A stretch of DNA of 64,000 nt from Paeniglutamicibacter quisquiliarum. Its GTDB lineage: Bacteria; Actinomycetota; Actinomycetes; Actinomycetales; Micrococcaceae. The position numbers were made by a program, and so were the translations under genes. The notes below the pieces were generated by a model that did not search any database, was not told the DNA's origin, and saw only the letters and a program-made list of their open reading frames with translations. Where the stretch lies: the NCBI RefSeq assembly GCF_019084045.1, contig NZ_JAHRED010000009.1:124001-188000 (forward strand), in the 5' to 3' direction. Position 1 is the stretch's first letter; each line of letters begins with the position of its first letter. This document shows, piece by piece, positions 29,452 through 40,113 of this stretch.

Positions 29452-30012
29452 ATGTCAGAGGAAACTCACGACGAGGGTGCCTCCAAGGAAGAGGTCACTC
29501 CCGTTGACGAAGCCCACGACTCGGGTGACGCGTTGAGCCAGGCCGAAGCCATCCTCAACGAGGCAGGCAGCGAGGCCGGGGAAGAAACCCCGGTCAGCGA
29601 CAAGGAAGCCGAATTGCGCGACGACCTGTTGCGCCTGCAGGCCGAATACGTCAACTACCGCAAGCGCGTCGAGCGCGACCGGGACGTGGCGCGCGAGGTC
29701 GCCGTCCAGTCGGTCATCACCAACCTGCTGCCGGTCCTCGATGACATCGACGCGGCCCGCCTGCACGGCGACCTGGTCGACGGGCCGTTCGCCTCGATCG
29801 CGAACAAGCTCGACGCGGTGCTCGAGGGCCTCGGCCTTCAGCGCATCAACGAGGCCGGCGTGGAGTTCGACCCGAACGTGCATGAGGCACTGATCCAGCA
29901 GCCGCACGCCGAGATCCCGGCGGACCACGTGGCGCAGGTCCTGCGCCCGGGGTTCAAGAAGGGTGAGCGCATCCTCCGCGCGGCCCAGGTGATCGTCTCC
30001 CTCGGGGAATAG
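29452..30012 (+). CDS. grpE: nucleotide exchange factor GrpE
   Basis: DnaK nucleotide-exchange co-chaperone, 186 aa. An acidic unstructured N-terminus of about 45 residues precedes a coiled-coil helix (LRDDLLRLQAEYVNYRKRVE). The beta-domain ends with the family signature EALIQQPHAEIPADHVAQVL and RPGFKKGERILRAAQVIV. It begins 14 bases after dnaK. Confidence 0.96.
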   Translation: MSEETHDEGASKEEVTPVDEAHDSGDALSQAEAILNEAGSEAGEETPVSDKEAELRDDLLRLQAEYVNYRKRVERDRDVAREVAVQSVITNLLPVLDDIDAARLHGDLVDGPFASIANKLDAVLEGLGLQRINEAGVEFDPNVHEALIQQPHAEIPADHVAQVLRPGFKKGERILRAAQVIVSLGE

Positions 30013-30200
30013 TCACCAACGGCGGCACCTGCAGAAATGCAGGTGCCGCACCCCCACCAAGGTGCGGCGGCTCGCAGCGTTTCCAGTGATGGAACCGGCG
30101 ATCCGCCGCATACTTGGTGGACACCACATCACGGATTTCTCCCCGCCACGACAGATCGGCGGGTGAGCCACAAGGATTTTTACAGCAAAGGAGGCGCCCG
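30013..30200 (+). promoter_or_regulatory. structured grpE-dnaJ intercistronic region
   Basis: This 188-nt spacer is far longer than others in the operon and holds consecutive hairpins. The first is a perfect 12-bp stem, GCGGCACCTGCA (30022-30033), closed by a GAAA tetraloop. The second pairs CCACCAAG (30054-30061) with CTTGGTGG (30113-30120) and GCGGCGG (30064-30070) with CCGCCGC (30103-30109). It encloses TTCCA/TGGAA (30081-30094). A third stem is CCCGCC/GGCGGG (30142-30163). TCTCC at 30138-30142 could alternatively pair with the dnaJ ribosome-binding GGAGG (30190-30194). The pairings are seen; the function is inferred. Confidence 0.65.
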
Positions 30201-31163
30201 GTGGCAAGCCAGGACTGGGTCGACAAAGATTTCTACGCCATTCTTGGCGTCTCCAAGGACGCCAGCGACGCGGACATCAAGAAGGCGTACCGGAAGATGG
30301 CGCGCAAGTACCACCCGGACACCAACTCCGGCGATTCCGAGTCCGAGCGAAGGTTCAAGGACATCACCGAGGCACATTCGGTGCTTTCGGACCCGGAGGA
30401 CCGCCAGCAGTATGACGCCATCCGCGCCATGGGCTCGGGGGCCCGGTTCAGTGCCGGCGGTCACGGCGGAGCACCGGACAACGGCGGCTTCGAGGATGTC
30501 TTCTCCAACCTTTTCAACACCGGGGGCTCTCGCCGCGGCGGCGGCAGCCAGATGCCACCGGATTTTGCAGACCTCTTCGGGGGCGGCGGTTTCGGCGGCT
30601 TTGGCCAGCAGACACCGCGCAAGGGCGCCGACCGGACAGCCAGCACCACGATCTCCTTCGCCGGTTCCATGAAGGGAACCACCATCGGCCTGCGCGAGGC
30701 CAACGGCGAGGTCATCGACGTGCGGATTCCGGCAGGGATCAAGGACGGGCAATCGGTCCGCGTCCGCGGGAAGGGTGCGCCCGGTGCCGCCGGCGCCGGG
30801 GACCTGATCGTCAAGGTCAGCGTCAAGCCGCACCCGTTCTTCATCCGCGAGGACAACAACATCCGGATCCATGTGCCGGTGACTTTTGACGAGGCAGCCC
30901 TCGGCGGGCAGATCGAGGTTCCCACGCTGACCGGCGAGAGCGTCAAGCTGAAGGTCCCGGCCGGCTCCTCACATGGCCGCACCCTGCGCCTGAAGGGACG
31001 CGGCGTGAAAACCTCCAAGGCCACGGGTGACCTGCTGGTAACCCTGGACGTGGTGGTTCCGCAGAACCTCTCCAAGGAAGCCAAGGCGGCCGTCGAGGCG
31101 TTCGCGGAGGCAACCAAGGCAGAGAACCCGCGCGAGGGACTGCTCGCGCGCGCAACGCTCTAA
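30201..31163 (+). CDS. dnaJ: DnaJ/CbpA-type Hsp40 co-chaperone without zinc finger
   Basis: J-domain protein of 320 aa that stimulates DnaK ATPase. The J domain (1-75) has HPD at 38-40. A G/F-rich linker (about 90-145, GGGGFGGFGQQ) follows, then two beta-sandwich substrate domains with VRIPAGIKDGQSVRVRGKGA and KVPAGSSHGRTLRLKGRGV. The C-x-x-C-x-G-x-G zinc-finger repeats of classical DnaJ are absent, so it is CbpA-like in architecture despite its operon position. The start is GTG at 30201 with AAAGGAGG upstream. Confidence 0.95.
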   Translation: MASQDWVDKDFYAILGVSKDASDADIKKAYRKMARKYHPDTNSGDSESERRFKDITEAHSVLSDPEDRQQYDAIRAMGSGARFSAGGHGGAPDNGGFEDVFSNLFNTGGSRRGGGSQMPPDFADLFGGGGFGGFGQQTPRKGADRTASTTISFAGSMKGTTIGLREANGEVIDVRIPAGIKDGQSVRVRGKGAPGAAGAGDLIVKVSVKPHPFFIREDNNIRIHVPVTFDEAALGGQIEVPTLTGESVKLKVPAGSSHGRTLRLKGRGVKTSKATGDLLVTLDVVVPQNLSKEAKAAVEAFAEATKAENPREGLLARATL

Positions 31164-31170
31164 TCACCGT

Positions 31171-31202
31171 GACGCCCCGTGCCGCCCACCAGCGGCACGG
31201 GG
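31171..31202 (+). terminator. hairpin between dnaJ and hspR
   Basis: CGCCCCGTGCCGC (31171-31183) and GCGGCACGGGGCG (31190-31202) form a perfect 13-bp stem with a CCACCA loop, eight bases after the dnaJ stop. No T-tract follows, so it may be a partial terminator or an mRNA-stabilising end. Confidence 0.6.
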
Positions 31203-31261
31203 CGCTTCGGCTTACCAAGAAGTTGGCTACGGTGGATGAAAACGATTGAAAGGCAGGGATC

Positions 31262-31693
31262 ATGGGCAATGACCGACTAAGGCCGATCTTCGTCATTTCA
31301 GTGGCAGCCGATCTGGCCGACATGCACCCCCAGACGCTGCGCCAATATGACCGCCTGGGTCTGGTCTCGCCCTCGCGCCAAGGCGGCAAGCAGCGCAGGT
31401 ACTCCGAACACGACGTGGAGCTGCTACGTGAAATCCAGCGGCTGTCCAAGGACGGGGTCTCCCTGGAGGGCATCAAGCGCATCCTGGCTCTGGAAAACCA
31501 GGTCGCCGCGCTGCGTTCCCGGGTCGGGGAACTGAGCAACGAGGTCTTCGCCCTGCGCAGCGCCCACCAGGCCGCCGGGCTCGGACGAGTCTTTGCCGCC
31601 GGCAGCACCGGCGATGTGGTGTCCCTGGCCCGGGGCCAACGACCGCGCGGCCGCAGCCAGGCCGTGGTGGTGTGGAAGCCGCGGGGCAAATAG
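31262..31693 (+). CDS. hspR: heat-shock repressor HspR (MerR family)
   Basis: Autorepressor of the dnaK operon and clpB in actinobacteria, 143 aa. The MerR helix-turn-helix is clear: VAADLADMHPQTLRQYDRLG, LVSPSRQGGKQRRYSEHDVE and LSKDGVSLEGIKRILALENQ. A coiled coil (residues about 75-95) and an R/G-rich basic tail follow. It binds HAIR inverted repeats, three of which are present in this window. The start is ATG at 31262. Confidence 0.96.
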   Translation: MGNDRLRPIFVISVAADLADMHPQTLRQYDRLGLVSPSRQGGKQRRYSEHDVELLREIQRLSKDGVSLEGIKRILALENQVAALRSRVGELSNEVFALRSAHQAAGLGRVFAAGSTGDVVSLARGQRPRGRSQAVVVWKPRGK

Positions 31694-31711
31694 CCGCCGT
31701 GAACCCCCCAC

Positions 31712-32632
31712 GTGGAAGCATCAAGACCCATGGGTGAGGGCTACGCCCGGCTCGCCGCCGAGGCACACGACCGCTTCGAGGCATTGTGTGCAATCCGCGG
31801 CAGGCTGGGCAGGACCCACCGCCAGGGCCTGGACGGCACCGCACATGCGCTGCGCCCCGGCTCCATGGATCCGGCCATCCCAGCCCGCCGATTGCTCTAC
31901 CTCGACCTTTCCGCCCGTGAGCCGCTGGCAGCCATAGCCGTCGGCGACCTGGACACCGCCACCCACGTCACGTTCCAGCTCTCCGGGACCGGGATCCGGG
32001 CCCGCAATGCCCTGTGGGGCAGCGTGCGCGAGGCCGGGCAGCTGTACCTGGAGCAGCGGAAGGTCGGCGTCCCCGACCCCGCCGTGGTCGCCTGGCTGGG
32101 GTATCGGACCCCGAACCTTGCAGGCGCCCTGCTGAACCATGCCGCGCGGCGCGGCATGCACCGGCTGGCGCACGACCTGGCCACGTTCGCCCGACTGCGA
32201 CCCGACAATCCCCACCTGGCCGTGGAGGCCCACTCCTATGCGGCGACGCTGGCAGCGCAGGTGCTTGATGCGGAATCCGGGTACGGCCTCCGGGCGCAGG
32301 CGCTGGCCATGATCGGCTCGGCCGGGATTCCCCGGCACGTCTCCCGGGAGCCGGGCCGGCTCAACGTGCCGGAGCCGAACATCTACGAGGCCATCGCCGC
32401 GGGGGATTGCCTGGCGTGGATCGGTCGCACGCTCTCCGGACGCAAACTGCTTTCCGGCCACGGGTTCAATGTCGGCGCGGAACCGGCGCTGGGACTGCAT
32501 GCGGCCACGGGCCACAACACCTCCCGGTTCCGGGACGATGTCTTGTCCCCGGCGTGGGGCTACCGGGACCCCGGCACGCTTTCGCTGCGCAACCTTGCGC
32601 TGATCACCACCGGACAGCCGCCCCTGCCTTAA
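31712..32632 (+). CDS. DUF1023 alpha/beta-hydrolase-like protein
   Basis: Protein of about 306 aa of the actinobacterial DUF1023 family. The pattern RRLLYLDLSAREPLAAIAVG, then VGDLDTATHVTFQLSGTG, and the nucleophile-elbow region VEAHSYAATLAAQVL are recognised. The serine sits in A-H-S-Y-A rather than the more usual G-H-S-Y-G, and an aspartate in NAGDCLAWIGR-like context follows. The biological substrate is unknown. The start could be GTG at 31712 or ATG at 31730; neither has a clear ribosome-binding site. It follows hspR by 18 bases on the same strand. Confidence 0.7.
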   Translation: MEASRPMGEGYARLAAEAHDRFEALCAIRGRLGRTHRQGLDGTAHALRPGSMDPAIPARRLLYLDLSAREPLAAIAVGDLDTATHVTFQLSGTGIRARNALWGSVREAGQLYLEQRKVGVPDPAVVAWLGYRTPNLAGALLNHAARRGMHRLAHDLATFARLRPDNPHLAVEAHSYAATLAAQVLDAESGYGLRAQALAMIGSAGIPRHVSREPGRLNVPEPNIYEAIAAGDCLAWIGRTLSGRKLLSGHGFNVGAEPALGLHAATGHNTSRFRDDVLSPAWGYRDPGTLSLRNLALITTGQPPLP

Positions 32633-32686
32633 TGGCCCGGGGCGGCGCCGTGCCCTGGCCCGACACCGCCCCGCCGATCGTTGTGC

Positions 32687-33544
32687 CTACAGGGCCTTGC
32701 GGTACGCCAGGTCAAAGATCAGGCGTCCGGCTTTCAGCGCCTTGCCCTCGAAGCTGGTCAGGGTGCGGCCCTCGAAGCGCGGTGCCCAGCCACCGAGTTC
32801 GTCGATGAATCCCGGGTCCTTGTCGTCTTTTTCCAGGCCCAGGCGGCGAACCTTGGTGAGATTGCTGTCCTCGCCGGACAGCTCGCCCGGGTGCAGGTTG
32901 GTGAATGCGGGTGACGCGTCAAAGACATCGCGCATCTGCTCCGCGTAGTTGGACCAGTCGGTGGCCAGTCGAACAACCCCACCGGGCTCCAGGACTCGTT
33001 CAAGCTTGGGCAGGAACGTGTCCTTGATGAGCCGGCGCTTGTGATGGCGGATCTTGTGCCACGGATCGGAGAAGAAGATCCAGATCTCGGAGGCGGAGCC
33101 TGCCGGGAGCATGGAGTCCAGGGCCTCCGGTGCGTTTGCCTGCACCGCGCGCACGTTGGTCAGTTCGTTGTTTTCCACGCGCACCATCAGCGCTGCCAGC
33201 CCGGGTCGGTACACCTCCACCGCGAGGAAATCCGTCTCACGGTTCCGGCTGGCGGCAAAGGCCATGGCCTCGCCCAGCCCCGAGCCGATCTCAACGATCA
33301 GCGGTGCCCGGCGGCCGTAGATCTCCTGGGGATCGAAGGTGAAGCCTTCGCCCACCGAGGTGTCGGTCCGGTCCCGCGGGGGATCGATAATGTACTTGCT
33401 GGCCGTCCGCTCCCAGGCGTCGGCGCGACGACCGTGCAAGCGGCTCCCGCGGCGAACAAAAGACACGGGTTCGGATTGGTAAAAGCTGAGGTCATCGACG
33501 GCGCGGCCGCTAATCGGCATCTTGCGCTCTGGGGGAAGGCTCAT
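32687..33544 (-). CDS. trmB: tRNA (guanine-N7)-methyltransferase
   Basis: SAM-dependent enzyme making m7G46 in tRNAs, 285 aa. Key motifs are the SAM loop VEIGSGLGEAMAF and the family signature FFSDPWHKIRHHKRRL. Together with RLATDWSNYAEQM these are diagnostic. The ATG at 33544 has no ribosome-binding site; TAACCT lies on the minus strand exactly seven bases before it, suggesting a leaderless transcript. The protein has an N-terminal extension of about 75 residues before the SAM fold, usual in actinobacteria. Confidence 0.95.
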   Translation of the reverse strand: MSLPPERKMPISGRAVDDLSFYQSEPVSFVRRGSRLHGRRADAWERTASKYIIDPPRDRTDTSVGEGFTFDPQEIYGRRAPLIVEIGSGLGEAMAFAASRNRETDFLAVEVYRPGLAALMVRVENNELTNVRAVQANAPEALDSMLPAGSASEIWIFFSDPWHKIRHHKRRLIKDTFLPKLERVLEPGGVVRLATDWSNYAEQMRDVFDASPAFTNLHPGELSGEDSNLTKVRRLGLEKDDKDPGFIDELGGWAPRFEGRTLTSFEGKALKAGRLIFDLAYRKAL

Positions 33545-33564
33545 GCAGTTAAGGTTAGCGAACT

Positions 33565-35109
33565 TCAGCGTCCGGCTTTCCCTGTCTCCCAGTTGTCCAG
33601 CTTCGCCGGCCGCGGCGCGTGGGCATAGGATTCCCCGGCCTCGAGACCTGCGGGCCCCATGAGCTCGGTGACGGTGACAAAGGTGTATCCCTTGTCCTTC
33701 AGGCCCGAAAGGATCCTCGGCACGGCGGCGACGGTGCTGGGGTGGATGTCGTGCATCAGCACGATCGACCCCGGCCTGGTCTGCTTAATCGCGGCGTCCA
33801 CCACTTTTTCGGTGTTGCGGTGCTTCCAGTCCAAGGTGTCGACGTCCCACAGGATGACCGGGGTGCTGGCCAGCCTGTCGCTAATGGAATTGTGCGCACC
33901 GAAGGGAGGGCGCATCAACGTCGCCGGCTGGTTGACGGCCCGGGAGATCATGTCGTTGGTGCGGTCAATCTCACTCCTGATCTGGGCCGAGGACAGTGAG
34001 GTAAGCGAACGGTGGTTCCAGGTGTGGTTGCCGATCTCGTGTCCCTCGGACGCCATGCGCTGCAGCATGTCAGGGCGGAGCATGGCATTGGGGCCGGTGA
34101 CAAAGAACGTGGAGGGCGCGTCCCCCCGCCGCAGGGAATCGAGCAATGCCCCGGTCTTCGGGCCCGGTCCGTCGTCAAATGTCAGGGCAACACATTTTTC
34201 CGTCCGGCAGTCGATGCCGCGTCGTGACGATGGAGGGCCGGGCTCTTGGGACCGGGAGCGTCCGGCCTCGGGTGCAACGGCGTCCTGCGATTGGCCCGGC
34301 TGGATCCGTGGGCTCGGGGACATCGACGCGGTGCGGGCCAACGCGCCGAAGTCCGAGAGCAGGGCCGAGACCTGTTCGGCCGCAACCGTCACGGTGACGG
34401 GACCGATGGTGCCCGCGCCCAGACTGTTGTCGTCGAACTCAACCAACGCGTTGCCCTGCGCATCAAAGTTCACCGAGTCCAGCAGGGAATCGTCCAGCTC
34501 GCGGAGGCTCCCGGTGAGGACCAGTGTGTCGCTGGTCGCGGCCTGGAGAACGAATTCCTTGAATTCCGCCCAGTCATCGTCGCTGTCGAACAGGTCCCTG
34601 GTTCCCAGGACGCGTGGGCCGCCCAGAGCGAACCACTGCGTCAGGTATCTCGTCCCGCCGCCGGTGCCCGATGACTCGTAGGTATTGACCCTGATGGCCA
34701 TTACCTGGCCGGAAAGGGCAGTGAGGTGGCTGCGCAAATTCAGTTCCGCCACGGGGAAAGTGCCGGTGGATACGTCTGGAACGTTTGCGCCCTTGAAGGC
34801 TTCGACTTCGTCCTTCACCAGTTCTCGCTGAACCCGGGTTGCCTCCGGGACCGAGGGCACCTCGAAATGCCTTGTGTAGATGCGCCGGTGTTCGTCGGAT
34901 TGCGCCACAACCTCCAAATCAGGCACCAGCGAAATTGGCAGCGAGTCGGTGTTCTGGCGGTCCATCGCGGAAGAAGCGGCGCCGGAATCGTGAGACGGGG
35001 CCGACGGGAATTGGGGCGATCCGGGTATCGGTGCGCAGCCTGCCAGGAAAACGGTGCAGAGGATTCCGGAGATGAGCAGTGAAGATTTTTGACCTAACGC
35101 AGACGGCAT
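33565..35109 (-). CDS. lipoprotein polysaccharide deacetylase (NodB domain)
   Basis: Surface lipoprotein of 514 aa. The signal peptide SLLISGILCTVFLAGCAP carries a lipobox with cysteine near residue 25. Residues about 70-280 resemble the DUF3298/RsiV-like domain also found in B. subtilis PdaC. The C-terminal NodB deacetylase domain (from about 310) shows all five motifs: VALTFDDGPGP, GNHTWNHRSL, RPPFGAHN, WDVDTLDW and IVLMHDIHPS. It likely removes acetyl groups from peptidoglycan or a related glycan. The start ATG at 35109 is fixed by the signal peptide; the longer open frame to 35310 is not needed. Confidence 0.88.
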   Translation of the reverse strand: MPSALGQKSSLLISGILCTVFLAGCAPIPGSPQFPSAPSHDSGAASSAMDRQNTDSLPISLVPDLEVVAQSDEHRRIYTRHFEVPSVPEATRVQRELVKDEVEAFKGANVPDVSTGTFPVAELNLRSHLTALSGQVMAIRVNTYESSGTGGGTRYLTQWFALGGPRVLGTRDLFDSDDDWAEFKEFVLQAATSDTLVLTGSLRELDDSLLDSVNFDAQGNALVEFDDNSLGAGTIGPVTVTVAAEQVSALLSDFGALARTASMSPSPRIQPGQSQDAVAPEAGRSRSQEPGPPSSRRGIDCRTEKCVALTFDDGPGPKTGALLDSLRRGDAPSTFFVTGPNAMLRPDMLQRMASEGHEIGNHTWNHRSLTSLSSAQIRSEIDRTNDMISRAVNQPATLMRPPFGAHNSISDRLASTPVILWDVDTLDWKHRNTEKVVDAAIKQTRPGSIVLMHDIHPSTVAAVPRILSGLKDKGYTFVTVTELMGPAGLEAGESYAHAPRPAKLDNWETGKAGR

Positions 35110-35126
35110 CCAATAATCTTGCCCGT

Positions 35127-35140
35127 TTGGCGTGCGCCAA
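35127..35140. promoter_or_regulatory. palindrome upstream of the deacetylase gene
   Basis: TTGGCG-TG-CGCCAA is a perfect 14-bp palindrome 18 bases upstream of the deacetylase start. It could be an operator or the base of an RNA hairpin in the leader. Confidence 0.3.
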
Positions 35141-35254
35141 TCGAATCCCCGGGGGCTTCTGCACGAATCGTTAGAAAGCGTTATCAAACATCTGGGGGCT
35201 CGCTCAGGGTGATACCCCATGGTGCGCCCCCGGTCCGTGGGAGAGACTTGAGGT

Positions 35255-35662
35255 ATGCGAAACACTCTCTCCGTGGTCCTGAACGTCATCTGGCTTGTTT
35301 TTGGCGGCATCTGGCTGGCCGCCGGTTATGTACTGGCCGGCATCATTTGCTGCCTGCTCATTGTCACGATCCCCTTCGGAATTGCATCATTCCGCATTGC
35401 CCTTTACGCGCTCTGGCCGTTCGGGCGCACCGTGGTGGACCGCGGCAGAGTAGGTGCGTTTTCAACCATAGGAAATGTCATCTGGGTCTTGGTGGCCGGC
35501 ATCTGGATCGCCATCGGCCATGTGCTGACCGCAATCCCCATGTTCGTGAGCATCGTGGGCATCCCGCTGGGCCTCGCCAACCTGAAGATGATCCCGATTT
35601 CCCTCATGCCGCTGGGCAAGGAAATCGTTCCGAGCAGCCAATACATGCCAATGTCACGCTAG
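35255..35662 (+). CDS. YccF-family inner-membrane protein
   Basis: Protein of 135 aa containing two copies of the YccF repeat: NVIWLVFGGIWLAAGYVLAG near the N-terminus and NVIWVLVAGIWIAIGHVLTA in the middle. Each is followed by an I-P-x-G-x-A-x-x-x-x segment. Four hydrophobic segments are expected. YccF proteins have no settled function. The start is ATG at 35255 after GAGG. Confidence 0.85.
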   Translation: MRNTLSVVLNVIWLVFGGIWLAAGYVLAGIICCLLIVTIPFGIASFRIALYALWPFGRTVVDRGRVGAFSTIGNVIWVLVAGIWIAIGHVLTAIPMFVSIVGIPLGLANLKMIPISLMPLGKEIVPSSQYMPMSR

Positions 35663-35957
35663 GCCGATCGCGCGGCCTGCCATTGCCGAGGTCCACTGCC
35701 ATGGGACGGCGGGTTTTCACCCCGAATATCCGTGCCGCCCGCATTGCCGTCAAGGTGCCCGCGTCATCCGGGGCAGTGCCTCATCCAAAGCGCCCGTGAA
35801 ACAGGGGTGGTGCCCCATATGGAAGATACCCGCCATTCCCTGCCTGCCGGCAAGGCCCTTTTGTTGGGTCTCATCGAAACCTTGCATCTTGGCCGAGCGA
35901 TTTCTAGTCTTTGGGTGTCGGAATCAATGCCCAACGCCTACCGGATGAGGCCACCTT

Positions 35958-36425
35958 ATGAAAGACCTGATTAACTGCCTGTGGTTTGACGGACAGGGGC
36001 TGGAAGCAGCCCGGTTCTACACAGGAATTTTTCCGAATTCCCGAATTGTCTCCCAACTCGACCTGGACACGGAGGGGAACCCGACGAACGAGCCGCTCAC
36101 CGTGGAATTCAGTCTCGACGGGCGCCCTTTCGTTGCCCTGAACGGCGGGCCCCTGTTCAAGTTCAACGAGGCCATCTCGTTCCAGATCATGTGCGAGGAC
36201 CAGGTTGAGCTCGACTACTTCTGGGACAAGCTCACCGCCGGGGGAGAGGAAAGCCAGTGCGGATGGCTGAAAGACCGCTTTGGCGTGTCCTGGCAGGTGG
36301 TTCCGGTGCGCATGGTCGAATTGCTCGGCGATCCAGATCCGGAGGTTTCCCGTCGCGTGACCGAGGCATTCATGCCCATGAAGAAGCTGGATATCGCAGT
36401 CCTTGAGGCCGCCGCCAGGGGATAG
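35958..36425 (+). CDS. VOC-superfamily PhnB-like protein
   Basis: Protein of 155 aa of the glyoxalase/VOC superfamily, PhnB-like branch (often misnamed 3-demethylubiquinone methyltransferase). The typical pieces are CLWFDGQGLEAARFYTGIFP, FVALNGGPLFKFNEAISFQI, LDYFWDKLTAGGEESQCGWL and DRFGVSWQVVP. Function is unknown. The start ATG is at 35958 with a weak ribosome-binding site (GAGG, 35945-35949). It is monocistronic between gaps of about 300 bases. Confidence 0.85.
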   Translation: MKDLINCLWFDGQGLEAARFYTGIFPNSRIVSQLDLDTEGNPTNEPLTVEFSLDGRPFVALNGGPLFKFNEAISFQIMCEDQVELDYFWDKLTAGGEESQCGWLKDRFGVSWQVVPVRMVELLGDPDPEVSRRVTEAFMPMKKLDIAVLEAAARG

Positions 36426-36726
36426 CCGCGTATGCGTCGAGTCGGTGGAGTCGAGGATCATCCCGTTCAATAGCTCGCCCCGGGTATCTCAGTCGGTGCC
36501 CTTTCCGAAGCGTGTCGCGGCGACCTCGCACGGCCGTGTAATGCCTGGATGGGGCTATGGCCTGCCACATGGGGCCGCGGCAACGCCGCCGGTTGCCGGG
36601 ATGCCGGGAATGAGCTGCAAATCCACCAAAAATCATCAGGTACTACCGGAGACTGCTGGCCAATGCATTGGTAGTGTAAGCATCAGCCGGGGGGGACTAG
36701 GCGACTCGTACTGCACCCGAGGGGGA
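36426..36726. other. 301-bp gap before the YceI gene
   Basis: No gene is apparent. TACTACC near 36642 and GGTAGTG near 36671 form a loose inverted repeat that could be part of a promoter or operator. The YceI ribosome-binding site GAGGGGG ends the region. Confidence 0.35.
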
Positions 36727-37281
36727 ATGATGACCCAGCTCGATCCAGCCTACGCGGGGACGTGGAGATTTGATCCCGGGCACACCCGCATCGGCTTTAA
36801 CGCCCGCCATGCGATGGTGACGAAGGTGCGCGGCGCCTTCAACGAGGTGGAGGGAAGCATCCACGTCGACCCGGAGGATGTCGGCAAGAGCAGCGTTGAG
36901 ATGACGGTGAAAGTGGCCAGCGTGGACACGCGCAATGCGGACCGCGACCAGCACTTGCGCACCAACGACTTCTTCGATGCGCCAAAATACCCCGACATCG
37001 TCTTCCGCTCGACGCGCATCGACCAGGTGGACGAGAACAGCTTCATCGTCAATGGCGAGCTGACCATCAAGGACACCACCCGGGAGATTGCCGTGCCCAT
37101 GGAATTTACCGGAGTCGAGACCGATCCTTTCGGGAACCTGCGCGCGGGCTTTGAGGGCAGCCGCCGCATTGATCGCCGCGAGTACGGCGTGAGCTGGAAC
37201 AAGGCGCTCGATTCCGGCGGGGTCCTGGTGTCCGAGCGGGTGTTGCTCGAATTCGAGATCTCGGCCATCAAGGAAGCCTAG
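36727..37281 (+). CDS. YceI-family protein
   Basis: Protein of 184 aa with the YceI lipocalin-like fold, which binds isoprenoid or other long-chain molecules. Motifs are WRFDPGHTRIGFNARHAMVT near the start, VDTRNADRDQHLRTNDFFD, FRSTRIDQVDENSFIVNGEL and LTIKDTTREIAVPMEF. Unlike E. coli YceI it has no signal peptide, so it is cytoplasmic. Two adjacent ATGs (36727 and 36730) are possible after GAGGGGG. Confidence 0.9.
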   Translation: MMTQLDPAYAGTWRFDPGHTRIGFNARHAMVTKVRGAFNEVEGSIHVDPEDVGKSSVEMTVKVASVDTRNADRDQHLRTNDFFDAPKYPDIVFRSTRIDQVDENSFIVNGELTIKDTTREIAVPMEFTGVETDPFGNLRAGFEGSRRIDRREYGVSWNKALDSGGVLVSERVLLEFEISAIKEA

Positions 37282-37389
37282 GCCGGGCGGAAGGTGCCCG
37301 TGACCGATCCGCAAGGCGCAGCGCCGGCGACCCTCCGGGAGTTGCCGGCGCTGCGTTGTGTCCGGAGGAATAATTCTCGTGCACCCATA

Positions 37390-37410
37390 GTTGAGTGAGG
37401 TAGACTCAAG
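37390..37410. promoter_or_regulatory. HAIR operator (HspR site) upstream of clpB
   Basis: GTTGAGT-N7-ACTCAAG differs from the HAIR consensus at one base and has exact spacing. TAGACT (37401-37406), a plausible -10, lies inside it. This places clpB under HspR. Confidence 0.9.
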
Positions 37411-37443
37411 TTTGAGTGATTAGCCAACAACGAAAGGACGAGC

Positions 37444-40035
<2,592 letters not shown>

Positions 40036-40049
40036 CACCGGTGCGGAAC

Positions 40050-40093
40050 CTGCCGGCACCCGGGGCCGCCACCACGGCTGCGGGTGCCGGCAG
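40050..40093. terminator. bidirectional terminator after clpB
   Basis: CTGCCGGCACCCG (40050-40062) and CGGGTGCCGGCAG (40081-40093) form a perfect 13-bp stem with an 18-nt loop. It lies between convergent clpB and the septum-formation-like gene. Confidence 0.7.
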
Positions 40094-40113
40094 CGCCGTG
40101 TCCGAAGCCGGCG

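Noticed and set aside
30114-30200. Upstream in-frame start for dnaJ
   Set aside because: The extra 29 residues are unrelated to J domains, and AAAGGAGG directly precedes the GTG at 30201.
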